NCBI GenBank assembly: GCA_003402745.1
Contig: QQND01000001.1
Location: 1-64,000, forward strand
Origin: Verrucomicrobiota bacterium
GTDB taxonomy: Bacteria > Verrucomicrobiota > Verrucomicrobiia > Chthoniobacterales > Chthoniobacteraceae
Length of the DNA stretch: 64,000 nt
Direction of reading: 5' to 3'
Shown: piece after piece, positions 40,086 through 48,532 of the stretch
Position numbering within the stretch: the first letter of the stretch is position 1
Layout: each line of letters opens with the position of its first letter
Notes under the pieces: generated by a model
Database searches by the model: none
Seen by the model: the letters and a program-made list of their open reading frames with translations, nothing else
What the model was told of the DNA's origin: nothing
Program-made: the position numbers and the translations under genes

Positions 40086-41537
40086 TCAGCCTAAAAGACT
40101 GCGGGCGGACTGCTCCACGGCGCCCTTGGACTGGGACCTGCGCTCGTTTTCTATTTTGCGATACAACGTTGCCGTCGAAATTCCAAGCATGTGCGCAGCC
40201 CGCTCCCGGATTCCTTCGTTGAAAAGTAACGTCTCTTCGATAAATCGGCGTTCCACCGTGGACAGGACATATTCAAGTGATTTCCCGATAGGGAGCAGTA
40301 CTGAATTCAGATCCACTTCCCCTCCCCCTTCCACAAAGGCAAGTGGCAAAGTCCGCGTGAAACTGCTGTCCTGCACGTGCGAGGGAAGATCTCGCATTTG
40401 AATCAGCCCATGGTCGCAAAGAACACACGCTCGCTCCATTGCGTTTTCCAGTTCTCTCACATTTCCCGGCCAGTCGTACGAACAGAGCGCGTGCGATGCA
40501 GCTCCATCGATCTGGGCGTATTCTCCCCGGCTCCTCCCGTAGGAATGTTTCCTGAGAAAATGTTCCACCAAGAGCGGAATGTCATCGGCACGCTGGCGCA
40601 GCGCCGGAATTTCTAACTGTATGACAGCAAGTCTGTAATACAAATCCTGCCGAAATCCGCCCGTTTTCAGTTTATCGTGCAGCGGCTCATTTGTGGCAGC
40701 CAAAACCCGCACGTGGATCGGGGTCGTGCGGTTGTCGCCAACCCTTCTAACGGTGCGCTCTTGCAATACGCGCAGGAGTTTTGTCTGCAGCAAAGGTGCC
40801 ATCGAATTGATCTCGTCCAAGAAAACAGTCCCGCCCTCAGCCTCCTCAAAAAGACCAACCTTGTCCTGAACTGCTCCAGTGAAGGCGCCCTTCTTGTGAC
40901 CGAACAGTTCGCTTTCCAAAAGATTTTCGGGAAGTGCAGAGCAATTGATCGCGACAAAGGGCTTTGCCTTCCGCTCCGACTTAAAGTGCAATGCTCTTGC
41001 GACAAGCTCTTTCCCAGTTCCACTCTCCCCCCCAATTAAAATCGTCGAGTCAGTGTTGGCGACTTTTTCAATCAGGCCAAAGACCTCCCGCATCCGAGGA
41101 GACTTACCGATGATATTCTCAAAACGCAGATGCTCCCTGGCTCCTGAGGCATTGTGCTGCTGTCCCTCGACTGAGGCATTTTCGTCCAGCGACCGACGTA
41201 CCACGGCCAAAAACTCATCCACTTTGAATGGCTTGAGCACGTAATCAAAGGCTCCTGCTCTCATGCCCTGCACGACGACCTCAAGCTGCTTGCTGGCACT
41301 GATCAGGACAACAGGAACCTGAGGAAGCAACGCCCGCGCGGCGTGTAAAACATCAATGCCGCTCACCCCCTCCATTAGCACGTCTGTGATAATCAATTCA
41401 GGCGCATGCCCACGCATAAACTCCAAGGCACGAGCACCTGAAGTGTAGGGAATAGGCGTGTGTCCAGCCTGGACGCAAAGATCAGAGATGACCTGCACCA
41501 TCGCAGGGTCATCATCAATGATTAGTACACGAGCCAT
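40086..41537 (-). CDS. NtrC-family sigma-54-dependent response regulator
   Basis: 483 residues from the ATG at 41537 (MARVLIIDDDPAM). It has a receiver domain with D52 (LIITDVLMEG), and an AAA+ domain with Walker A GESGTGKE (170-177) and the sigma-54-contact motif GAFTGA (217-222). A C-terminal Fis-type helix-turn-helix follows (NEGIRERAAHMLGISTATLYRKIE). It should activate sigma-54 promoters when phosphorylated. No NtrB-like kinase is adjacent; the only nearby kinase pairs with a NarL-type regulator, so its input is unknown. It heads the run of minus-strand genes 41.5-29.3 kb. Confidence 0.93.
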   Translation of the reverse strand: MARVLIIDDDPAMVQVISDLCVQAGHTPIPYTSGARALEFMRGHAPELIITDVLMEGVSGIDVLHAARALLPQVPVVLISASKQLEVVVQGMRAGAFDYVLKPFKVDEFLAVVRRSLDENASVEGQQHNASGAREHLRFENIIGKSPRMREVFGLIEKVANTDSTILIGGESGTGKELVARALHFKSERKAKPFVAINCSALPENLLESELFGHKKGAFTGAVQDKVGLFEEAEGGTVFLDEINSMAPLLQTKLLRVLQERTVRRVGDNRTTPIHVRVLAATNEPLHDKLKTGGFRQDLYYRLAVIQLEIPALRQRADDIPLLVEHFLRKHSYGRSRGEYAQIDGAASHALCSYDWPGNVRELENAMERACVLCDHGLIQMRDLPSHVQDSSFTRTLPLAFVEGGGEVDLNSVLLPIGKSLEYVLSTVERRFIEETLLFNEGIRERAAHMLGISTATLYRKIENERRSQSKGAVEQSARSLLG

Positions 41538-41693
41538 CGAACTTTGGGGGTTCCAGCTAAGATTTTCAAAGGTCGGGGGTGTTCTTTGATTGCAAACTTC
41601 TCTCAAAAAAAACCCGGGGAAGCAAAATAGAAAAACATCGCCCTCCACCCCCAAGTTTCCATTATATTGTGTAAACACATTATTTTAAACATT

Positions 41694-42248
41694 TTACGGC
41701 TCAAAAAGACCAACGGCGCGCAGGGTTCCTTTTTTCCATTCCAAAAGTTCCACCGTCACCGGATAAGCGGTTTCCCTGTAAGCGCTCCAAACCAGTCCCG
41801 AATATTTTGAGACATCGGAGGCGAGTTGAGGAAAAACAAAGGCGCGGCTACGGCTCGGGACGGCGAGAAGGAGCACATCACCAAGAGTTTCTTGGAACTT
41901 TTCGCCAAATTCAGGAGCGAGTACTCCGGATGACACAAGCCCCTCATCACTAGTTATTTCTGCGTATTCGATAACCATTCGTTTGTCCCGTTTGAAGTGG
42001 ACCTGCAGCTTCTGAAAATCTCCAGAGTTTGCCCCTCTCGCCTTCGTTTCAAACATCGGCCAATTCAGGCGCAACAGTCCCCACCGCTTGCGATCAAACG
42101 CTTTCAATTGGCTGCCATCCCAGTACCCGGCAACCCTGACAGTGCGTTGCGCATTTTCAACGGGAGCGGATATGGGAGCTCCCATGAATTTCGCCTCCAG
42201 CCAGACCCGCAGATCCTCTTCAGCCGCACCAGCGCACCCGGTCGCCAT
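41694..42248 (-). CDS. Putative lipoprotein of unknown function
   Basis: 184 residues from the ATG at 42248 (MATGCAGAAEEDLRVWLEAKF). The preceding in-frame codons read RGRQAAWACFLLMATGC, an excellent basic-hydrophobic-lipobox signal, so translation probably starts further upstream. The nearest in-frame candidate is a GTG at 42356, inside the opposite-strand ruvA. The mature sequence (KLQVHFKRDKRMVIEYAEITSDEG, PVTVELLEWKKGTLRAVGLFEP) matches nothing I recognise. The overlap with ruvA on the other strand makes the 5' end doubtful. Confidence 0.55.
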   Translation of the reverse strand: MATGCAGAAEEDLRVWLEAKFMGAPISAPVENAQRTVRVAGYWDGSQLKAFDRKRWGLLRLNWPMFETKARGANSGDFQKLQVHFKRDKRMVIEYAEITSDEGLVSSGVLAPEFGEKFQETLGDVLLLAVPSRSRAFVFPQLASDVSKYSGLVWSAYRETAYPVTVELLEWKKGTLRAVGLFEP

Positions 42249-42308
42249 AAGTAAGAAGCATGCCCATGCCGCTTGCCTTCCGCGGGTAGGCGCGAAATGC
42301 TGACGGGC

Positions 42309-42917
42309 ATGATCACCTTTTTGGAAGGCATTCTTGTAGAGGCATACCCCACCCACGTGGTTTTGAATGTGCATGGGGTCGGATACCACGTTTCTATTCC
42401 ACTCTCCAGCTATGACCGTCTTCCCGCCGTGGGTGCGAAGTTTCATATGCTGACTCACCTCCAAATCCGCGAGGATGCGCACGTTCTTTTTGGCTTTGCC
42501 ACGACCCCGGAACGCGACTTGTTTCGAATGCTCATCCATCATGTTTCTGGCATCGGTCCGAAAACGGCACTGGATGTTTTGAGCGGCGTTTCCGTGATGA
42601 GTTTTAAGAGCGCCGTTGTCGCAGGCGACGCCAAGTCGCTCTCGCAGGTGAAAGGGATTGGGAAAAAAACGGCTGAGCGTATCATTGTCGAACTCAAGGA
42701 CAAAGTCGGAGTCGCTGCGGCTTGGGAAGCCGCGTCGGCCACCCACGCGCCGGCGCCGCGCGAGATGGAAATGAACGATGCGATGCTCGCCCTCATCGCC
42801 CTCGGCTACAAACAAGTGGATGCCCACAAAGCCATCAAGGCAGTCACAGAGAAACGGCCTGCCGAGGAAATTCCCTCGGATGAATTACTCCGGGAAGCCC
42901 TCAAGCGCCTCGCTTAA
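42309..42917 (+). CDS. ruvA: Holliday junction branch migration protein RuvA
   Basis: 202 residues from the ATG at 42309 (MITFLEGILVEAYPTHVVLNVHGVGYHV), the family's standard N-terminus; an in-frame ATG 36 bases earlier is less likely. Helix-hairpin-helix motifs (HHVSGIGPKTALDVLSG, VKGIGKKTAERIIVEL) bind the junction, and the C-terminal domain (NDAMLALIALGYKQVDAHKAI) contacts RuvB. Neither ruvB nor ruvC is nearby. Its stop overlaps the next start by one base (TAATG). Confidence 0.96.
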   Translation: MITFLEGILVEAYPTHVVLNVHGVGYHVSIPLSSYDRLPAVGAKFHMLTHLQIREDAHVLFGFATTPERDLFRMLIHHVSGIGPKTALDVLSGVSVMSFKSAVVAGDAKSLSQVKGIGKKTAERIIVELKDKVGVAAAWEAASATHAPAPREMEMNDAMLALIALGYKQVDAHKAIKAVTEKRPAEEIPSDELLREALKRLA

Positions 42918-44242
42918 TGACGGAACAAAACGCCCCCTTGGCACAGCTCCAGGCTGCGCTTCCAGAATCCGGCCTTTTTGCGGGAAAGACCTGGCGATTT
43001 TCCCCCCAGGCGTTTCCGCTGACTGATGCGCTTCACGCCGAATTACTTTCGCTGGGAGAACGCTTGTGGGCTTTCCAAAGGGCATGTAACGACCTCTACG
43101 CTCTATCCGCCTCGGGTCGCCAGCCCGCCTGGGTTGCGGAACTCTTGGACCGGGGCAAACCTCCAGAATTGGTCGAGTTCAGCCGCGCAAAGGCTTTTCG
43201 AAACCAGGTTCCGCAGGTGCTGCGCCCGGACGTGATTCTGACTGAAGACGGCTTCGTTTTAAGCGAACTCGATTCGGTTCCGGGAGGGATCGGCCTGACG
43301 GCATGGCTCAACGCAACCTACGCGGAGGCGGGTGCAGAGGTTCTTGGCGGGGCTTCCGGAATGCTGGAGGGCTTTGCGGGCATTGCACCTGGAGGGGATA
43401 TTCTGATCTCCCGCGAAGCAGACACTTACCGTCCTGAAATGGAATGGGTTGCCTCCCGGACAGGACACCGTGTGTGTGCCGCTGAGGGTTACGGTGCGCG
43501 TACTGACAAGCGCAGGGAAGTGTACCGTTTCTTTGAACTCTTCGACCTCGAAAACATTCCCGAGGTTGCTTCGCTCCAGAGCGCAGCTCTGCAGGGCGAG
43601 CTCACTGTGACGCCCCCCTTCAAGCCGTATTTGGAAGAAAAACTTTGGTTCGCTCTATTCTGGATACGTCCGCTGCGCAGCTATTGGCGCAGAGCTCTCA
43701 CGGACCGAAATTTTCTGGCGCTGCAAAAAGTGATTCCTAAATCTTGGGTTCTGGATCCGCAGCCCCTTCCCCCTCACGCGGAGCTGCCCGGGTTGGGAAT
43801 CCACGATTTCAGCGAGTTGGGTGACTTTAGCCAGAAGGAACGGGAACTGGTCATCAAGGCCAGCGGGTTTTCAGAGCTTGCCTGGGGGGCACGCAGCGTC
43901 GTCATTGGTTCAGATGAACCACAAATATCTTGGAAAACCTCTGTTTTCCAGGCTCTTAAAGCATTTCCGAAGCAGCCGCACATTTTACAGCGCTTCCACA
44001 AGGCACGACTCTTCCAACACACGGTGTACGACCCGGTGAGCGGCGACGTACACCCTTTTCCCTGCCGAGTCCGGCTTTGTCCGTACTACTTTTCCCCGCA
44101 GAACCAGCCGAAGCTCGCTGGGGCGCTGGCAACGCTCTGTCCCCCGGACAAAAAGATCCTCCATGGCATGAAGGATGCCGTACTGGTCCCTGCAAGCATC
44201 GCTTCCACTGGCTGGACGCGGGCCGGTGGCCCGCTAAGCTGA
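42917..44242 (+). CDS. Uncharacterised ATP-grasp-like protein
   Basis: A 441-residue cytoplasmic protein. The stretch RPDVILTEDGFVLSELDSVPGGIGLTAWLN resembles the substrate/ATP loops of glutathionylspermidine-synthase-like ATP-grasp proteins, and VIKASGFSELAWGARSVVIGSD resembles an ATP-grasp lysine strand followed by a flexible loop. The C-terminus has PFPCRVRLCPYYF and GMKDAVLVPAS. Assignment to ATP-grasp is by motif shape only. It overlaps ruvA by one base and is five bases from the SRPBCC gene, so it belongs to that operon and may carry out an ATP-dependent ligation on a small molecule. Confidence 0.5.
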   Translation: MTEQNAPLAQLQAALPESGLFAGKTWRFSPQAFPLTDALHAELLSLGERLWAFQRACNDLYALSASGRQPAWVAELLDRGKPPELVEFSRAKAFRNQVPQVLRPDVILTEDGFVLSELDSVPGGIGLTAWLNATYAEAGAEVLGGASGMLEGFAGIAPGGDILISREADTYRPEMEWVASRTGHRVCAAEGYGARTDKRREVYRFFELFDLENIPEVASLQSAALQGELTVTPPFKPYLEEKLWFALFWIRPLRSYWRRALTDRNFLALQKVIPKSWVLDPQPLPPHAELPGLGIHDFSELGDFSQKERELVIKASGFSELAWGARSVVIGSDEPQISWKTSVFQALKAFPKQPHILQRFHKARLFQHTVYDPVSGDVHPFPCRVRLCPYYFSPQNQPKLAGALATLCPPDKKILHGMKDAVLVPASIASTGWTRAGGPLS

Positions 44243-44247
44243 GCTCA

Positions 44248-44700
44248 GTGCACTCCACCTCCAGCATCCTCATTCAAGCGCCTCGCGAGAGAATTTTCGA
44301 AACCGTCTGTCAATTACTACGGTGGCCGGATTTTCTGCCCCATTACCGCTTCGTGCGTGCGCTTCAGCCCGTGTCAGGCGCACGCGAAGGATGGACGAGC
44401 CTCCACATGGCAGCGGCGGGCGGGTGGTTTCCCGTGGCTTGGAAAGCAAGCTTTCGAGCGGACACCGACCTGCTGGAGCTTCACTTTGAACACACGGCCG
44501 CTTTCACAAAAGGCATGCAGGTAGTCTGGACGCTAACACAAACTCCTGAAGGGACGCTGGTTGAAATACTCCATAAACTGAGTTTCAGAGTGCCCGGCCT
44601 GGGGGGTTTCATCGAACCGCTACTGCAGCACGGCTTCATTGAGCCTGTGGCAAAAAAAACACTGGCCACCTTCAAGTCGCTTCTCGAGAGCCGGCCATGA
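44248..44700 (+). CDS. SRPBCC (START/polyketide-cyclase-like) protein
   Basis: 150 residues from the GTG at 44248 (MHSTSSILIQAPRERIFETVCQLLRWPDFLPHYR), the classic opening of SRPBCC-fold proteins. Later features include GWTSLHMAAAGGWFPVAWKASF and a C-terminal amphipathic helix (PVAKKTLATFKSLLESR). The fold holds hydrophobic ligands and in polyketide pathways acts as cyclase/aromatase. Its stop overlaps the beta-ketoacyl synthase start (ATGA at 44697-44700), a strong sign that the two act on the same acyl or polyketide chain. Confidence 0.82.
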   Translation: MHSTSSILIQAPRERIFETVCQLLRWPDFLPHYRFVRALQPVSGAREGWTSLHMAAAGGWFPVAWKASFRADTDLLELHFEHTAAFTKGMQVVWTLTQTPEGTLVEILHKLSFRVPGLGGFIEPLLQHGFIEPVAKKTLATFKSLLESRP

Positions 44701-45956
44701 ACTACCAAACATCTGCAAAAGTCCGTCGGGCCGTCATCACAGGACTTGGCCCGATCACCGCAGTGGGTCTTGGTAAAACCGACCTTTGGCGCGCTCTGCT
44801 CGAGGGGCGCAGTGGAATCCGCCCCGTGAGTTTTTTTGATCCGGCATCCTATCATGCCAAACATTCCGCCGAAATTAGAGACTGGAACCCCAAGAACTTT
44901 TTCCCGCCCCATCGGCTCAAAAGACTGGATCGATACGCGCAATTTGCGGTGGCGTCTGCACTTCTCGCCTTGGAAGACGCGGGGCTTTCTTGGAGCGCTC
45001 AAAAGCCTCAGGACCGAGTCGGGGTTTCTTTTGGCACGGCTTTGGGTGGGATTGCCAATGCGGAAAAAGAGCACACAGCATTTCTTGCGGGCGGCCCAAA
45101 GGCGGTCAGCCAAACCCTTGCACTGACGGTTTTTGGCGGCTCTGCACATTCCAACATAGCCATGGAATGCGGCTTCCGCGGACCGGGGACAACGAACTCA
45201 AACTCCTGTTCCAGCGGCGCCGTCGCCGTGGCTGACGCGCTGCGTTTCATTCGGGAGGATCGCGCCGATGTCATCATCGCAGGCGCCGCTGAAGCACCGT
45301 TATGTCCATTAACTTTTGGGGCGTTTGACTTCATTAAAACCATGAGTCGATGGCAGGGTGACCCTCCCGAATTTGCGTGCAGACCTTTCGATCTTTCGCG
45401 GCAAGGGTTTGTGATGGGGGAAGGAGCGGCAAGCCTCGTGATTGAAGAGTACGAGCATGCTCTCAGGCGCGGCGCCCACATCTATGCAGAAGTCTTGGGC
45501 TGGGGGTTGAGTAACGAAGCCTTCCACATGACCTCTCCCCTTCCCGGAGGCGCGGCAGTAATCCGATGCATGAAAGAAACGCTTGATGATGCAGGACTTG
45601 AAACACCCGATGTGGATTATATAAACGCCCATGCGAGCGGCACGCAAATGAATGATTCCAACGAATCCTCCTGTATCAGCGCCGTGTTTGGAGCAGCACC
45701 GCCTCCAGTGAGCGGCACGAAAGCCATTACAGGGCATCCCCTGGGAGCGACCGCCGCCATCGAAACGGTTCTTTGCGCGCTTGCGATCCAGCATCAGATG
45801 CTCCCCCCCACGCTCCATTTTCAAACGCCAGATCCGGCCTGCTCTTTGGACATCGTACCGAACATAGCCCGACCTGCAAAGATCAGGAATGTGCTGAACA
45901 ACGCCTTTGGCTTCGGAGGAATTAACGCCTGTATCGCTCTCGGCGCGCCCTGTTGA
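44697..45956 (+). CDS. Beta-ketoacyl-ACP synthase (FabF-like)
   Basis: A 419-residue condensing enzyme with a complete Cys-His-His site: C171 in NSCSSG, H312 in INAHASGTQMND, K342 and H347 in GTKAITGHPLGA, plus the terminal NNAFGFGGINA. The N-terminus VRRAVITGLGPITAVG is typical of the KASII group. The usual TACASG around the cysteine is SNSCSSG here, a departure suggesting a specialised rather than housekeeping FabF. It is coupled to the SRPBCC gene, and no acyl carrier protein or malonyltransferase is nearby. Confidence 0.88.
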   Translation: MNYQTSAKVRRAVITGLGPITAVGLGKTDLWRALLEGRSGIRPVSFFDPASYHAKHSAEIRDWNPKNFFPPHRLKRLDRYAQFAVASALLALEDAGLSWSAQKPQDRVGVSFGTALGGIANAEKEHTAFLAGGPKAVSQTLALTVFGGSAHSNIAMECGFRGPGTTNSNSCSSGAVAVADALRFIREDRADVIIAGAAEAPLCPLTFGAFDFIKTMSRWQGDPPEFACRPFDLSRQGFVMGEGAASLVIEEYEHALRRGAHIYAEVLGWGLSNEAFHMTSPLPGGAAVIRCMKETLDDAGLETPDVDYINAHASGTQMNDSNESSCISAVFGAAPPPVSGTKAITGHPLGATAAIETVLCALAIQHQMLPPTLHFQTPDPACSLDIVPNIARPAKIRNVLNNAFGFGGINACIALGAPC

Positions 45957-46047
45957 GAATCGTTGAAGAACGGGTACCCTCGCCAAAAAATGGGGGAAGT
46001 GCGGTGGCACAGCTTTTCTTTCCGCAGCTTTTGCATACAATCATCGG

Positions 46048-46869
46048 ATGCTGCACAAACCCGAGAGCGCACTAATTATTGTTGGACACGGCTCTACCGT
46101 GAATCCGGACTCCAGCGCGCCCACCTTTGACCACGCCGAAGCAATCCTGCGGCAGGGCTCTTTTGGGGAAGTGCACTGCGCGTTTTGGAAGGAGGAACCG
46201 AGCCTGCGGCAAGTCCTGCACATGGTCGACCGTGAGGACGTCTACATCGTTCCCAACTTCATCAGCGAAGGCTACTTCACCAGAACCGTAATTCCCCGCG
46301 AATTGGAGCTTACAGGACCACTCACTCACCGCGATGGACGCCTTCTCAAATACTGCGAACCTGTGGGCAACCACGAGCGGATGTGCGAGCTGCTTTTAAA
46401 GCGGGCAGCCGAAGTCGCACCGGGTGTCCCGACAAAGGACTGCAGTCTTCTCATCGTGGGCCATGGAACGAACCTCAACGATAATTCGGCATTCGCGGCC
46501 AAACGCGAGGTAGACCGAATCCGTGACACGGGCCTCTACGGCGAAGTGTTCAACACGTACATGGAAGAGGCCCCCCTTGTGAACGAATGGGATTCTTACA
46601 CCACCTGCCCGAATGTGGTTGTCGTACCGTTTTTCATCGCAGATGGCCTCCATTCTTACCAGGACATTCCGGTGCTACTGGGCATCGAGCAGGACACGGG
46701 ATTGGCGGCAAGCCAGCGGGACATTTTTCGTCAAAATCCTTATCACCTGCGCGGAAGGACCTTATATTATGCAAGCGCGATCGGAACAGAGCCTCTATTT
46801 GGCGAGCTGATTCTGGACCAAGCCGCACTCTTCGACCGCCAGCACTCCAACGCCACCCTATCCGCTTGA
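46048..46869 (+). CDS. CbiX-type sirohydrochlorin chelatase-like protein, tandem domain
   Basis: A 273-residue protein with two chelatase half-domains. Each opens with a metal-binding histidine motif: IIVGHGST (H14) and LLIVGHGTN (near 138). DVYIVPNFISEGYF and VVVVPFFIADGLHSYQDIPVLLG are the matching second blocks. This architecture matches the CbiX part of DR2241-like proteins. It is translationally coupled to the following Fe-S protein through a TTGA overlap. The substrate may be sirohydrochlorin or a related tetrapyrrole. No other tetrapyrrole gene is in the window. Confidence 0.82.
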   Translation: MLHKPESALIIVGHGSTVNPDSSAPTFDHAEAILRQGSFGEVHCAFWKEEPSLRQVLHMVDREDVYIVPNFISEGYFTRTVIPRELELTGPLTHRDGRLLKYCEPVGNHERMCELLLKRAAEVAPGVPTKDCSLLIVGHGTNLNDNSAFAAKREVDRIRDTGLYGEVFNTYMEEAPLVNEWDSYTTCPNVVVVPFFIADGLHSYQDIPVLLGIEQDTGLAASQRDIFRQNPYHLRGRTLYYASAIGTEPLFGELILDQAALFDRQHSNATLSA

Positions 46870-47549
46870 AACGTAATCTCACCCAAGCCTTGGAATCCTG
46901 GATCGCCGCCGGATTCCGCTCGATCGGGCAAATCACGATCACCCCTCAGTCCAACGGAGGCTATGAATTGCGCCATGCCGAAGACTTAGGCCGGGAAGAT
47001 CTCCATTTGCACACCTCCGCGGATGACGCCCGGGGGTTGTCCTTTTTCGATGATGCAAATGTGTATCGCCCGCTAAAGACCGCCCCAACCCTCAGGCACG
47101 GCTGGCGGCTGCTCGCAGGGACTGCGGGCGAGCTGCGTGCCGCTCTCGACCATTTTTATCCCTCCATGACAGCCTTGTGGCTCAGTTATTTAGAGGGTAA
47201 GTTGCCGCCCGTTCCTCTGCGCGAAACCCTGGGCCGACAGACTGGGATGTACGCCGCGACCAAACGCCTGTTGGATGACGAAGGCCAAGAGCTAGTGGGC
47301 AAGGCCTGTGCCGCCTCCGCCTGCACGAAGCGGATGTTGTGGCCTTTTTCTGAGAATCAGCCTCTCACTCAACTTCCGGCTGAGGACCTTTCCTGCGAAC
47401 CGCGCGTCATGGCAGATGGTTCGCATCAAATCCCACTCCTCTGCCACGAAGCCTGCAATATTTTGGTGGCGGCTTGCCGCGAAGTCGTAAAAAAACGAGA
47501 ACGCGCTCAATCCCCGCAGCCGAGCGCGGCTTCACCAGCCTCGCATTAG
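46866..47549 (+). CDS. DR2241-like Fe-S cluster protein
   Basis: 227 residues from the TTG at 46866, which overlaps the CbiX stop (TTGA); the frame is open further upstream but only inside the CbiX gene. The first ~130 residues (ALESWIAAGFRSIGQITITPQSNGGYELRH...) correspond to the DR2241 stabilising domain. The C-terminal part has a cysteine cluster (GKACAASACTKRMLWPF, LSCEPRV, LLCHEACNILVAACREV) fitting the DR2241 4Fe-4S domain. In the Deinococcus protein these parts are fused to CbiX; here they form a separate coupled gene. They probably act together on a tetrapyrrole. Confidence 0.75.
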   Translation: MKRNLTQALESWIAAGFRSIGQITITPQSNGGYELRHAEDLGREDLHLHTSADDARGLSFFDDANVYRPLKTAPTLRHGWRLLAGTAGELRAALDHFYPSMTALWLSYLEGKLPPVPLRETLGRQTGMYAATKRLLDDEGQELVGKACAASACTKRMLWPFSENQPLTQLPAEDLSCEPRVMADGSHQIPLLCHEACNILVAACREVVKKRERAQSPQPSAASPASH

Positions 47550-47563
47550 GGGGATTACCCCCT
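47548..47563. terminator. AGGGGG-ATTA-CCCCCT hairpin between convergent genes
   Basis: A six-bp G/C-rich stem with a four-base loop begins within the TAG stop of the DR2241-like gene. It lies between two convergent genes and could end transcription from the left, though no T run follows. The sequence resembles the hairpin at 15348-15361. Confidence 0.45.
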
Positions 47564-47612
47564 GATGAAGCAGGAAACAGGGGCACGGAGGTGTCTGTGA
47601 ATGAAAGGCTTC

Positions 47613-48395
47613 CTAACGGCCGCCAGTCTTTCCTGGACGAGACCTGAAGACCGTGGGGGCATCGGCTCTGATGAGCTCGCGAGGCTCTTCCCGTTTTTTG
47701 GGGGCACGGCCGGCCTTCAGATCTGCAACGTCTTTGGGAGAAAGCATGCGCCACATTCCAGCGCGCAATTTGTCGATGCGGATCGTTCCGATCCGGACGC
47801 GGCGAAGGTTCTCCACCTCGTAGCCGCAATCATAGAGCATCAGACGAATTTGGCGTTTAATGCCTTGGGTAAGGACAACACGCAGTTTGTTGGCGGCGAC
47901 CTGTTCGATCTCCTCCATTTTTGCCCTGCCGCCCTCGATGTAGAAGCCGTGCAGAAGCTTTTCCTTTTTTGAAGGGTCAAAGGTTTTGTCCAAGGTGACC
48001 TCATATTCCTTTTCAAACTTGAATTTGGGATGGGTGAGGGACATGGAAAGTTCCCCGTCGTTGGTGACGATCAGCAAGCCCTCGCTTTCCATGTCCAGAC
48101 GGCCCACGTGGTAGACGCGGGGCCAGTCGGTGGGCAGCAGGTCGAAAATCGTGCGCCGTTCCCGCTCATCAGAGGCCGTACATAAAAAGCCTCGTGGCTT
48201 GTAGAGGACCGCATGGACGATTTCCTGGGGGGTGACGATTTTGCTCCCCACCTTGACGACGTCCCCGGGCGCCACCACTGTTCCCAAGTCTTCGATGACC
48301 TGTCCGTTGATTTTCACGCGCCCCTCCAAGATCAGGGTTTCCACGCTGCGCCTGGAGCCAAGTCCGGCGGCGGCTAAATAACGGTTGAGTCGCAT
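47613..48395 (-). CDS. RsuA/RluB-family pseudouridine synthase
   Basis: 260 residues from the ATG at 48395 (MRLNRYLAAAGLGSRRSVETLILEGRVKINGQVI), an S4 RNA-binding domain. The open frame continues upstream to 48824 but that part overlaps rex on the other strand and is not protein-like. The catalytic region has YHVGRLDMESEGLLIVTNDG with the active-site aspartate in GRLD, then GIKRQIRLMLYDCGYEVENLRRVRIG. It modifies ribosomal RNA; 23S position 2605 (RluB-like) or 16S 516 (RsuA-like) cannot be told apart by eye. The C-terminus is basic and probably disordered. Confidence 0.92.
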   Translation of the reverse strand: MRLNRYLAAAGLGSRRSVETLILEGRVKINGQVIEDLGTVVAPGDVVKVGSKIVTPQEIVHAVLYKPRGFLCTASDERERRTIFDLLPTDWPRVYHVGRLDMESEGLLIVTNDGELSMSLTHPKFKFEKEYEVTLDKTFDPSKKEKLLHGFYIEGGRAKMEEIEQVAANKLRVVLTQGIKRQIRLMLYDCGYEVENLRRVRIGTIRIDKLRAGMWRMLSPKDVADLKAGRAPKKREEPRELIRADAPTVFRSRPGKTGGR

Positions 48396-48532
48396 GAGAA
48401 AATAAAAGGGCGGTTGAGAAGCAAGTATCGGCGAAAACTGTGCGGGGAGCAACCCTGAGGAAAACTGCCCAGTAACGTCTCGTTTACAATGGCCTTGTGA
48501 ACGGCGTAGATTGGCGTTTATCCCGAGCCCCC

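Noticed and set aside
41694..42827. 377-codon minus-strand open frame extending across ruvA
   Set aside because: The N-terminal half is antisense to ruvA, which has full family motifs; only the part downstream of about 42300 is protein-like.
48494..48510. Rex operator upstream of rex
   Set aside because: Only a TTGTGAA half-site is present; the matching TTCACAA arm at the right spacing is missing.
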